DNA of 9,443 nt. Source: an uncultured Haemophilus sp. GTDB lineage: Bacteria; Pseudomonadota; Gammaproteobacteria; Enterobacterales; Pasteurellaceae. A model generated the notes under the pieces. It was not told the DNA's origin, searched no databases, and worked only from the letters and a program-made list of their open reading frames with translations. Position numbers and translations under genes: made by a program. Below are positions 1 to 6,438 of this stretch, piece after piece. The stretch lies in contig CABSXY010000062.1 of NCBI GenBank assembly GCA_902481695.1, forward strand, positions 1 through 9,443, given 5' to 3'. Each line of letters begins with the position of its first letter. Positions within the stretch are counted from its first letter, which is position 1.

Positions 1-1
1 T

Positions 2-529
2 GATTTATTTTTATCCGGTTTGGCAGATTATGTCGTGAAATTGGCTCAAGACAATCAAGTTAAAGCTGTTGAGCCATTAGTTTTACATATTCCAGTAATG
101 GCGGTACGCAAAGATAAAAGTGCGAATATTCATTCTTTTAAAGATCTTGCTGAAAGTAACTTACGTTTGGGAATTGGCGATGCCAAGGCGATGGCGTTAG
201 GTAAAGGGGCGGAGAAAATCTTTGAGCTATCGGGTTATCAACAGGCGTTGAATGAAAAAGTGGTCGTGAAAGCGGCTACCGTAAAACAGTTGATGATGTA
301 CCTATTGAATGGTGATGTGGATGCGGCAGTTGTCGGTCGTTCTGGTGCGTGGAAAGTACGCGATAAAGTGGAAATCTTGCCAAACCCACAAGATACACCG
401 CAAGAAAAAGTGACCTTAGCATTACTTTCATCTTCGGCACATCCGACAGAAGCTAAACAGCTATTTGATTTTTTCCATACTGAAGGCGTGAAATATTTTA
501 CCGATGAAGGCTTCTTACCGGTTAAATAA
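2..529 (+). CDS. ModA-like periplasmic oxyanion-binding protein, 3' part only
   Basis: This gene is cut by the left edge. The frame is open from base 2, with 175 residues visible before TAA at 527-529. A TTG at 20 is an internal leucine codon, not a start. The visible part is the latter two-thirds of a ModA/WtpA-type solute-binding protein: the hinge-entering strand (LVLHIPVMAVRK), a HSFKDLAESNLRLGIGDAKAMALGKGAE block like the 'SLEDLA..GDPK..P.GK.AE' segment of ModA, the return crossing (LLNGDVDAAVVGRSGAW) and a final helix ending in GFLPVK. It should bind molybdate, tungstate or a similar oxyanion in the periplasm and deliver it to the ModB-type permease encoded next, whose start overlaps it by 26 bp. 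The signal peptide and first ligand serines lie outside the window, so substrate choice cannot be judged. Confidence 0.85.
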   Translation, partial: DLFLSGLADYVVKLAQDNQVKAVEPLVLHIPVMAVRKDKSANIHSFKDLAESNLRLGIGDAKAMALGKGAEKIFELSGYQQALNEKVVVKAATVKQLMMYLLNGDVDAAVVGRSGAWKVRDKVEILPNPQDTPQEKVTLALLSSSAHPTEAKQLFDFFHTEGVKYFTDEGFLPVK

Positions 530-1301
530 AAGCCTCAGTTTAAAGTTAGCACTGCTCCCCTTGATGTTGTTATTTTTAACGGTATTGGGAACGGTGCTTG
601 CTTTAATTGGGCAATTAAATTGGCATTTTTTTAAACAGGTGTTGTTTGATCATGAACTGCACTTTGCCTTAATGCTTTCTTTAGGGACTTCGCTCTTTTC
701 GCTAGTTGTTGCATTGTTAATTGCATTACCTGCCGCTTGGGTGATGAGTCAAATTCGCCTGCCACTACAAAAGCTCATTGATACCGTGTTGGACTTACCG
801 ATGGTTTTACCGCCCTTAGTTACGGGGTTAAGTTTGCTTTTGTTGTTCGGTTCACAAGGTTGGCTGAGTTCATTGATTCCAGAGATTAGCCGTTGGATTT
901 TTAGCCCGATTGGTATTGTGGTGGCACAAAGTTATATTGCCACCTCAATTATGTTACGTAATGCACGTGGAGTTTTCAGTCATTTTGATGACGGTTATCG
1001 GCTTGTTGCCTATAACCTAGGTTTAACACCTTGGCAAAGCCTGCTTAAGGTTGAATTACCCATGTGCTGGAAACCTTTGTTGTGTGGCGCAATTTTAGCT
1101 TGGGCGCGCGCCATTGGTGAATTTGGTGCAACCTTAATGCTAGCTGGCGCTACCCGTTTTAAAACAGAAACTTTGCCAGTGGCGGTATATCTCAATATTT
1201 CCAGCGGTGATTTTGAAATTGCGATTGGGGCAGCCTTATGGCTTTTAATAATTTCAGCCTGTTTGCTTTTTTTATTACGCGTGCTTAATCGAGAACTTTA
1301 G
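504..1301 (+). CDS. ModB-type molybdate ABC transporter permease
   Basis: A 265-residue inner-membrane permease of the type I BPD_transp family. Hydrophobic segments lie at about residues 14-36, 53-81, 92-115, 135-150, 190-215 and 240-260. The cytoplasmic EAA loop is at about 166-186 (RLVAYNLGLTPWQSLLKVEL), where it would dock on the ATPase. It is followed by ARAIGEFGATLMLAG (201-215), a strong ModB hallmark. Start choice: the ATG at 504 overlaps the binding-protein gene by 26 bp and lacks a clear Shine-Dalgarno sequence; an ATG at 564 in the same frame would remove 20 N-terminal residues but also lacks one. I keep 504 because the extra residues carry a basic N-terminus before the first membrane segment. 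The gene ends one base before the ATPase start, so coupled translation is likely. Substrate is inferred as molybdate or tungstate from family and neighbours. Confidence 0.9.
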   Translation: MKASYRLNKSLSLKLALLPLMLLFLTVLGTVLALIGQLNWHFFKQVLFDHELHFALMLSLGTSLFSLVVALLIALPAAWVMSQIRLPLQKLIDTVLDLPMVLPPLVTGLSLLLLFGSQGWLSSLIPEISRWIFSPIGIVVAQSYIATSIMLRNARGVFSHFDDGYRLVAYNLGLTPWQSLLKVELPMCWKPLLCGAILAWARAIGEFGATLMLAGATRFKTETLPVAVYLNISSGDFEIAIGAALWLLIISACLLFLLRVLNREL

Positions 1302-1302
1302 G

Positions 1303-1902
1303 ATGTTACAGATTCAACATTTACAGGTTGGTATTTTAAAGGATATTAGCCTAACGGTTGCCAACGGTGAATCGGTGGCGATTGTTGGACAATCGGGAAG
1401 CGGGAAAACAACGCTTCTCAATGCCATTGCCGGTTATTCGGATTATCAGGGGAGTATTGCATTTAACCAATGTACTTGGGATAACCTTGCCTCTTGGGAA
1501 AGGCGTTGTCGTTATTTAAATCAACGTTTGTACCTTTTTCCCCATAAAACCGTAAGTGGAAACTTAAGTTTAGCGAAACCGAAAAGCACAAGACAGGAGC
1601 AACGTGATTTATTGGCACAGTTGAACATTGAAGCGTTGATCGATCGTTATCCACATCAATTATCGGGCGGCGAGCAACAGCGCGCAGCATTGGCACGAGC
1701 GCTAATCAATCCACCGGATGTGATGCTATTAGATGAGCCATTTTCATCATTGGATTGGCAAACCCGTCAACAGATTTGGCAGAATGTAAAAAGTTTACTT
1801 AAAGCCTTTAATCTCACCACATTATTAGTGACTCACGAGCCTAAAGAAGCGGATTTTCTAGCGGATAGACAAATTCATTTACATTTAGGGCGATTAATTT
1901 AA
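1303..1902 (+). CDS. Short ModC-type ABC transporter ATPase (no C-terminal MOP domain)
   Basis: A 199-residue ATPase that would energise the ModB-type permease upstream. All nucleotide-binding motifs are present: Walker A GQSGSGKT at 29-36, Q-loop glutamine 74, signature LSGGE at 120-124, Walker B VMLLDE at 140-145 with catalytic E145, D-loop SSLD at 148-151 and switch histidine 178 (VTHEP). The protein stops about 20 residues after the switch histidine. E. coli-type ModC is about 350 residues and carries a C-terminal TOBE/MOP regulatory domain that is absent here. The natural TAA directly precedes modD, so this looks like a genuinely short protein and not a frameshifted one. It starts one base after the permease stop and has no usable ribosome site of its own apart from AGG touching the ATG, so it probably depends on ribosomes arriving from the permease gene. 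Confidence 0.9.
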   Translation: MLQIQHLQVGILKDISLTVANGESVAIVGQSGSGKTTLLNAIAGYSDYQGSIAFNQCTWDNLASWERRCRYLNQRLYLFPHKTVSGNLSLAKPKSTRQEQRDLLAQLNIEALIDRYPHQLSGGEQQRAALARALINPPDVMLLDEPFSSLDWQTRQQIWQNVKSLLKAFNLTTLLVTHEPKEADFLADRQIHLHLGRLI

Positions 1903-1911
1903 GGACAAACT

Positions 1912-2757
1912 ATGATTTATTTTTCAGACAAAGAACTCGATGATTTTTTATTGGAAGATATTTATCGCGGTGACTTAACCACGCATGCGTTGGGGCTGGA
2001 GAAAGTCCCAGCTCAAATTGAATTCAAACGTAAAAATGCCGGTGTAGTGGCGGGGATTTCAGTGGCGGAACGGTTACTGAAAAAATTAGGCATTACGCCT
2101 CAGGTTTATGTGAATGAAGGGGAATCGGTTGAGGCGGGGGCTTTATTGCTAAGTGCGGTCGATTCTGCGGACAAATTACAGCAGGCATGGAAAGTGGTGC
2201 AACTTGTATTGGAATGGTCTTGTGGCGTAGCGCAATACACGGCAGAGATGATTGCTAATGCCAAAGCCATTAACCCGCATGCGGTGGTGGCTTGTACCCG
2301 TAAAAGTATCCCGAATACCCGCAAACTGGCAACTAATGCGGTGTTGGCTACTGGCGGACATATTCATCGTCAAGGCGTAAGTGAAACCTTACTGGTTTTC
2401 ACAAATCATCGTAATTTATTGGCTGAACCGAATAACTGGACGCATATTGTGGAAACCTTAAAGCGTGAGGCTCCAGAAAATAAGATCACTCTTGAAGCGG
2501 ATAATTTTGCTCAATTCGAACAAATGATTAGTGCCGCTCCCGATATTATTCAGTTAGATAAATGGTCAGTTGAAGATGTGAAAGCGGCTTTAGATCTCAT
2601 CAAAGCACAAGACAGAAATATTACGCTTTCCGTCGCCGGAGGGGTGAATAAAAATAATGTGGCAGATTATGCCAAGCTTGGTATTAATTTGTTTATTACC
2701 TCCGCGCCTTATTATGCTGCACCAGAGGATATTAAGGTGGTGATTAGCAAAGCATAG
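1912..2757 (+). CDS. modD: ModD, quinolinate phosphoribosyltransferase-like protein of the molybdate operon
   Basis: A 281-residue protein of the NadC/ModD family, preceded by AAGGA (1901-1905) with a 6-base spacer. The NadC-like fold is visible: N-terminal open-face sandwich (about 1-105), then the barrel with TRK at 129-131, GGHIHR at 148-153, the acidic position E195 in ITLEADN, IIQLDKWS at 212-219 with D216, and the phosphate-loop-like LSVAGGV at 239-245. These line up with the phosphoribosyl- and quinolinate-binding residues of NadC, so catalysis looks possible, but the ModD substrate is not established. Its place directly behind molybdate transport genes, not beside nadA/nadB, and the segment FITSAPYYAAPEDIKV near the end favour ModD over NadC. 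Haemophilus-group bacteria are generally NAD auxotrophs, which also argues against a quinolinate role. Last gene of the first operon; no terminator is evident after it. Confidence 0.9.
   Translation: MIYFSDKELDDFLLEDIYRGDLTTHALGLEKVPAQIEFKRKNAGVVAGISVAERLLKKLGITPQVYVNEGESVEAGALLLSAVDSADKLQQAWKVVQLVLEWSCGVAQYTAEMIANAKAINPHAVVACTRKSIPNTRKLATNAVLATGGHIHRQGVSETLLVFTNHRNLLAEPNNWTHIVETLKREAPENKITLEADNFAQFEQMISAAPDIIQLDKWSVEDVKAALDLIKAQDRNITLSVAGGVNKNNVADYAKLGINLFITSAPYYAAPEDIKVVISKA
2151..2159 (+). repeat. DNA uptake signal core (Haemophilus type)
   Basis: Exact AAGTGCGGT inside modD, encoding SAV. Flanking bases are not AT-rich, so it may be a weak uptake site. Confidence 0.75.
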
Positions 2758-2786
2758 TTGTTTTGTTTAGATCATCGATTATTTTG

Positions 2787-2819
2787 TATATATCGCTATA
2801 TATTTCGTTGTATAATCAA
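2787..2819 (+). promoter_or_regulatory. Candidate ModE operator overlapping the molA promoter -10 box
   Basis: In the 89-bp gap before molA, ATCGCTATATA (2792-2802) equals the left half of the E. coli ModE box as I recall it (ATCGCTATATA-N6-TATATAACGAT). After exactly 6 bases comes TGTATAATCAA (2809-2819), which matches the right half at 7 of 11 positions. The right half contains a perfect TATAAT -10 box (2811-2816), so a bound regulator would block RNA polymerase. No good -35 is seen 16-18 bases upstream. TATATA-TCGC-TATATA (2787-2802) is also a dyad by itself, so an overlapping second site is possible. Expected behaviour: molybdate-loaded ModE represses molABC. A ModE gene is not in this window, so this is inferred from the motif and the operon's function. 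Confidence 0.65.
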
Positions 2820-2846
2820 GATCCGTTTTCATTTTAAGGATAATTT

Positions 2847-3887
2847 ATGAAATTTAATCGCTTATTTGCTGCAGCTTTGTTCGGCATTTTTTCCACGTCG
2901 GCATTAGCTGATCGTGTTGTAACTGATCAATTAGATCGTCAAGTGACCATTCCCGATCATATTCAGCGTGCCGTGGTGTTACAGCATCAAACCCTCAATA
3001 TTGCCGTGCAATTAGATGCCTCCAAACAAATTGTTGGGGTGTTATCAAATTGGAAAAAACAACTGGGGCAAAATTATGTGCGTTTAGCGCCAGAATTAGA
3101 AAAAATGGCCATGCCGGGCGATTTAAATTCAGTCAATATTGAAAGCTTGTTGGAATTAAAACCGGATGTGGTATTTGTTACCAACTATGCGCCACCGGAA
3201 ATGATTAAACAAATTGCGGATACCGGTATTCCAGTGATTGCTATTTCGCTACGAACTGGCAGTGATAAAGATAAACTTAATCCAACCTTAGCTGATGAAG
3301 ATAAAGCCTATAATGAAGGCTTAACTCAAGGTATTGAGTTGATTGCCAAGGTATTTGAAAAAGAACAACAAGGCAAAGAATTAGTTAAAGCCGCATTTGC
3401 GAATCGTAAAATGTTGGCGGAACGTTTGGGAGACATTCCTGCGGAGAAACGAGTGCGCACCTATATGGCTAACCCAGATTTAAATACCTATGGTTCGGGT
3501 AAATATACTGGTTTAATGTTAGAACATGCTGGCGCGTATAATGTCGCAGCGGCAACGGTGAAAGGTTTTAAACAGGTTTCCATGGAAAATGTGCTTGAGT
3601 GGAATCCAGCAGTGATTTTGGTGCAGGATCGTTATCCTAAAGTGGTATCACAAATTAAAGAAGATGCGGCTTGGGCGAATATTGATGCAGTGAAAAATAC
3701 CCAAGTATTTTTAATGCCAGAATATGCGAAAGCTTGGGGTTATCCGATGCCGGAAGCTTTAGCATTAGGCGAAGTTTGGTTAGCAAAATCGCTATATCCA
3801 CAAAAATTCCAAGATATCGATTTAGATAAAATGGTGAATGACTACTATTTGAAATTCTATCGTCAGCCGTATAACAATGGTAAATAA
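2847..3887 (+). CDS. molA: MolA, periplasmic molybdate/tungstate-binding protein
   Basis: A 346-residue class III (helical-backbone, TroA/BtuF/FhuD-type) binding protein. It has a Sec signal peptide: KFNR basic start, hydrophobic stretch 6-19, and likely cleavage after ALA at residue 21. The N-lobe motif DLNSVNIESLLELKPDVVF (92-110) is typical of this class; a long charged helix (about 155-195) would join the two lobes. The start is clear, with AAGGA at 2836-2840 and a 6-base spacer. It is the receptor for the MolBC transporter encoded next, overlapping molB by 11 bp. The family resembles iron-siderophore and B12 receptors, but the H. influenzae protein was shown to bind molybdate and tungstate, and the candidate ModE box upstream fits that. 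Assignment to MolA rests on operon order and the close match of molC to the H. influenzae protein as I remember it. Confidence 0.9.
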   Translation: MKFNRLFAAALFGIFSTSALADRVVTDQLDRQVTIPDHIQRAVVLQHQTLNIAVQLDASKQIVGVLSNWKKQLGQNYVRLAPELEKMAMPGDLNSVNIESLLELKPDVVFVTNYAPPEMIKQIADTGIPVIAISLRTGSDKDKLNPTLADEDKAYNEGLTQGIELIAKVFEKEQQGKELVKAAFANRKMLAERLGDIPAEKRVRTYMANPDLNTYGSGKYTGLMLEHAGAYNVAAATVKGFKQVSMENVLEWNPAVILVQDRYPKVVSQIKEDAAWANIDAVKNTQVFLMPEYAKAWGYPMPEALALGEVWLAKSLYPQKFQDIDLDKMVNDYYLKFYRQPYNNGK

Positions 3888-4890
3888 ACATTCCAAATTG
3901 ATGGGCTTATTGCTCATTGTCTTGGTTGCTAGCGCCCTGATTTCTTTAGGAATCGGGCGTTATGCTTTATCCCTAGAGCAGATTTTGCAAATTTTAACGG
4001 CAAAATTGACCGCACTTCCTATTGATCCAATCCATCAGCAGGTTATTTTCCAAGTTCGTTTACCGCGTATTTTATCTGCTCTTTGTGTGGGGGCAGGATT
4101 AGCCTTAAGCGGCGCGGCATTGCAGGGCATTTTCCGTAATCCGTTGGTGGATCCGCATATTATTGGCGTGACCTCTGGTTCCGCATTTGGCGGCACACTA
4201 GCCATATTTTTTAGTTTGAGTCTGTATGGCTTATTTGCCAGTACAATTTTTTTCGGTTTAAGTACACTAGTGCTCGTTTTTTTATTTAGCGTAAAATTTG
4301 GCCGAAGAAGTTTACTGATGCTGATTTTAATCGGGATGATTTTGAGCGGGCTGTTTTCTGCATTAGTGAGCCTGTTGCAGTACGTTTCTGATACCGAAGA
4401 AAAATTACCAAGTATTGTGTTTTGGTTGATGGGCAGCTTCGCCACGGCTAATACGGAAAAATGGCTGTTTTTCTTCGTGCCTTTTGTGTGTTGTTCGACA
4501 TTGTTGCTGAAACTGAGCTGGCGTTTAAATTTGCTTTCTTTAGAGGATAAAGAAGCGAAAGCGTTAGGGGTAAAAGTCGGACGATTACGCTGGTTGGTGA
4601 TTGCCCTTAGCGGAACATTAGTCGCTTGCCAGGTGGCTATTAGCGGCAGTATCGGCTGGGTTGGCTTGATCATTCCACATATTAGTCGCATGTTGGTCGG
4701 TGCTAATCACCAACGTTTATTGCCTTGTACGATGCTAGTGGGGGCTATTTATATGCTGTGGGTGGATAATGCTGCTCGTGCGTTGACCGACAATGAAATT
4801 CCTATCAGTATTTTAACCGCACTTATTGGCGCGCCTTTATTTGGCATACTGGTTTATCGTTTAAAGCGAAATGGAGCGATGCGTGACTGA
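3877..4890 (+). CDS. molB: MolB, FecCD/BtuC-type ABC permease for molybdate
   Basis: A 337-residue type II importer permease of the inner membrane; this family has about ten transmembrane helices per subunit and works as a homodimer. Seen here: basic N-terminus then a helix (about 8-28), the FecCD motif VRLPRILSALCVGAGLALSG with LQGIFRNPLVDPHIIGVTSG (60-101), and the cytoplasmic segment LSLEDKEAKALGVKV (220-234) that contacts the ATPase in BtuC. The C-terminal GSIGWVGLIIPHISRMLVGANHQRLLP (257-283) is also diagnostic. The start at 3877 overlaps molA by 11 bp with a weak ribosome site; an ATG at 3901 would shorten it by eight residues. The H. influenzae MolBC structure showed this fold in an inward-facing state. 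Two reverse-oriented uptake cores lie inside the gene. Confidence 0.93.
   Translation: MVNKHSKLMGLLLIVLVASALISLGIGRYALSLEQILQILTAKLTALPIDPIHQQVIFQVRLPRILSALCVGAGLALSGAALQGIFRNPLVDPHIIGVTSGSAFGGTLAIFFSLSLYGLFASTIFFGLSTLVLVFLFSVKFGRRSLLMLILIGMILSGLFSALVSLLQYVSDTEEKLPSIVFWLMGSFATANTEKWLFFFVPFVCCSTLLLKLSWRLNLLSLEDKEAKALGVKVGRLRWLVIALSGTLVACQVAISGSIGWVGLIIPHISRMLVGANHQRLLPCTMLVGAIYMLWVDNAARALTDNEIPISILTALIGAPLFGILVYRLKRNGAMRD
4009..4017 (-). repeat. DNA uptake signal core (Haemophilus type)
   Basis: Exact ACCGCACTT, reverse orientation, inside molB. On the reverse strand it is followed by CAATTTTG and then, one helical turn on, AAAATTT, matching the extended uptake consensus. Confidence 0.9.
4816..4824 (-). 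repeat. DNA uptake signal core (Haemophilus type)
   Basis: Exact ACCGCACTT, reverse orientation, near the 3' end of molB. The reverse strand continues TAAAATA, in keeping with the extended consensus. Confidence 0.85.
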
Positions 4891-5659
4891 TTTAATTAAA
4901 GTAAATGATCTTGCATTTGCCTATGAAAAAAACAACATGCTTTTTCAACATCTCAATTTTGCATTACAGGCAGGAGAGATTCTCGCCATTTTAGGGCAAA
5001 ATGGTTGTGGTAAAAGTACCTTGTTAGAGCTATTACTTGGCATTCATCGTCCCTTACAAGGCAATATTCAGCTGAATGACTCGATAGGTTTTGTCCCGCA
5101 ATTTTTTAGTGCGCCTTTTGCCTATTCGGTATTGGATATTGTGTTAATGGGGCGTTCAAACCATATTGCCACCTTTAGTAAGCCCAAACCGCAAGATATT
5201 GAGGTGGCGTTACAAGCGTTAGCTGATTTACAGTTGCAGCATTTAGCCGAGCAAGATTTTGCTTCACTTTCAGGAGGACAACGCCAGTTGATCTTGATTG
5301 CGCTCGCCATTGCGTCTGAATGTCGTTTAATGCTGTTAGATGAACCCACTTCCGCGCTTGATTTAGCCAATCAGGATGCGGTGCTATCACTTTTAAGACA
5401 ATTAGCAAAAAAGCACGGCTTGGGAATTATTTTCACCACGCATCAACCTAACCATGCACAAGCAATTGCGGATAAAACACTTTTGATCAATCGAAATTTT
5501 ATTCGCTTTGGACAAACGGATGAGATATTAACTTCTGAAAATCTGACCGCACTTTTTCATTTACCGATGATCGTTGAACAATCGCAATATCAACAGCAAC
5601 CGTTTAGCCATTTTGTGCCGGTTTATGAGGTGTTGTTAGAAGGAAAGAGAGATGAATAA
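4883..5659 (+). CDS. molC: MolC, ATPase of the MolBCA molybdate transporter
   Basis: A 258-residue ABC ATPase that pairs with MolB. Numbering from the GTG start at 4883: Walker A GQNGCGKST at 38-46, Q-loop Q73 (FVPQFF), signature LSGGQ at 129-133, Walker B LMLLDE at 149-154, D-loop SALD at 157-160, switch H187 (FTTHQP). I prefer GTG 4883 over ATG 4871: GGAG at 4873-4876 sits 6 bases before the GTG, the ATG has no good ribosome site, and the GTG start gives MTDLIKVNDLAFAY, which aligns end to end with the remembered H. influenzae MolC N-terminus. The GTG start overlaps molB by 8 bp. The 3' end overlaps the next gene by 8 bp. The ATG alternative would add only MERC. A reverse uptake core lies at 5546-5554. 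Confidence 0.92.
   Translation: MTDLIKVNDLAFAYEKNNMLFQHLNFALQAGEILAILGQNGCGKSTLLELLLGIHRPLQGNIQLNDSIGFVPQFFSAPFAYSVLDIVLMGRSNHIATFSKPKPQDIEVALQALADLQLQHLAEQDFASLSGGQRQLILIALAIASECRLMLLDEPTSALDLANQDAVLSLLRQLAKKHGLGIIFTTHQPNHAQAIADKTLLINRNFIRFGQTDEILTSENLTALFHLPMIVEQSQYQQQPFSHFVPVYEVLLEGKRDE
5546..5554 (-). repeat. DNA uptake signal core (Haemophilus type)
   Basis: Exact ACCGCACTT followed by TTT, reverse orientation, inside molC. The reverse strand shows the A-rich lead and the AT-rich tract (AGATTTTC) of a full uptake site. Confidence 0.9.
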
Positions 5660-6368
5660 ACTGACAATTTATAGTGCTGGAAGCTTTCGATATGCCTTAT
5701 TGGAGCTGACTCGTGCATTCAAGCAATGTCATGAAGTGGAAATTGAATGTATATTGGGGCCCGCTGGGTTGTTGAAAACGCGCATAATGGAAGGGGCGTT
5801 AGCTGATCTTTTTATTAGTGCGAATTCAGAAAATGTATCGGCACTAGGGAGCCGAGTTTTTCAGCAGCAGGTGCTCACTTATAATCAACTTATGCTGACA
5901 ACAAAAAATAAACCAGAATTTCAGCGAGATACCCTTGAGCTACTTTTTGATGATCAATATCGATTAGCCACCTCAACGCCAGTTTGTGATCCTTGCGGTG
6001 ATTATACTTGGCAGCTTTTTGACCTTATTGAAAAAGATTATCCTGAACAAGGTAAAAGGTTAAAATCGAAGGCATTGAAATTGGTCGGAGGAACAGAAAA
6101 TCAAGTTGTCATACCGCCAGGTGAAATGGCTTCACATTATCTCTTGAAAAACGATTATGCGGATATGATGTTGGGCTATGCGCATTATCAGACAAGATTA
6201 GAAAATTTGGGGATGCTTTGTCATGCATTGCCATCTGAATATGATATTCGCGCAGAGTATGTCCTTGCTATGCTGAATGATACCGAATTGACGCAGCGAT
6301 TTTATCAATTTTTATTGAGCGAGCATGCACAAGACATTATTCGTAAGAATGGATTTAAAAATGATTAA
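5652..6368 (+). CDS. ModA-like oxyanion-binding-fold protein without a signal peptide
   Basis: A 238-residue protein of the ModA-like solute-binding family (COG0725 type). It opens at the first strand of the mature domain: LTIYSAGSFRYALLELTRAF (4-23), then LGPAGLLKTRIMEGALADLFISAN (35-58) and PPGEMASHYLLKNDYADMMLGYAHYQ (155-180), all typical of the fold. No export signal precedes this, and an in-frame TAG at 5637-5639 rules out a longer start, so it is predicted cytoplasmic. AGGA at 5641-5644 supports ATG 5652. A CDPC (CxxC) motif sits at 112-115. The second oxyanion-contact loop reads GPAG, where I expect a serine. It overlaps molC by 8 bp and is the last gene of the mol operon. Possible roles are intracellular molybdate/tungstate handling or sensing, or a divergent remnant. 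Corresponds in position to H. influenzae HI1469. Confidence 0.85.
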   Translation: MNKLTIYSAGSFRYALLELTRAFKQCHEVEIECILGPAGLLKTRIMEGALADLFISANSENVSALGSRVFQQQVLTYNQLMLTTKNKPEFQRDTLELLFDDQYRLATSTPVCDPCGDYTWQLFDLIEKDYPEQGKRLKSKALKLVGGTENQVVIPPGEMASHYLLKNDYADMMLGYAHYQTRLENLGMLCHALPSEYDIRAEYVLAMLNDTELTQRFYQFLLSEHAQDIIRKNGFKND

Positions 6369-6397
6369 ACATTTAAGAGGAACTGCGTAATAATTCC

Positions 6398-6426
6398 TTG
6401 CTTTTATTGACTTCAATCGTTAAAAT
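6398..6426 (+). promoter_or_regulatory. Predicted sigma-70 promoter of rpsO
   Basis: TTGCTT (6398-6403) as -35 and TAAAAT (6421-6426) as -10 are separated by exactly 17 bases. Transcription would begin near 6433, giving a leader of about 68 bases before rpsO. A TTGACT at 6407-6412 was considered as -35 but has no -10 at a suitable distance. Confidence 0.6.
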
Positions 6427-6438
6427 TCAGGCTCCTTG

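Noticed and set aside
20..22. TTG at 20 as the start of the first gene
   Set aside because: The frame is open back to base 2 with ModA-like residues (DLFLSGLADYVV), so the gene is truncated by the window and this is an internal leucine.
1912..2757. Calling this gene nadC
   Set aside because: Location at the end of a molybdate transport operon and the absence of nadA/nadB neighbours favour ModD.
2758..2786. Terminator after modD
   Set aside because: No stable hairpin with a T-run is visible; the T-rich stretch TTGTTTTGTTT has no paired stem before it, so some read-through into molA is possible.
4035..4691. Reverse-strand open frame of 218 codons inside molB
   Set aside because: It is antisense to a strongly conserved FecCD permease, has no family resemblance and is rich in lysine, asparagine and proline as expected of a shadow frame.
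6377..6403. Possible terminator after the mol operon (AGGAA ... TTCCT then GCTTTT)
   Set aside because: The stem is only 5 bp with a loop of about 12 bases and no real T-run. Read-through into rpsO is possible, but termination here is not supported.
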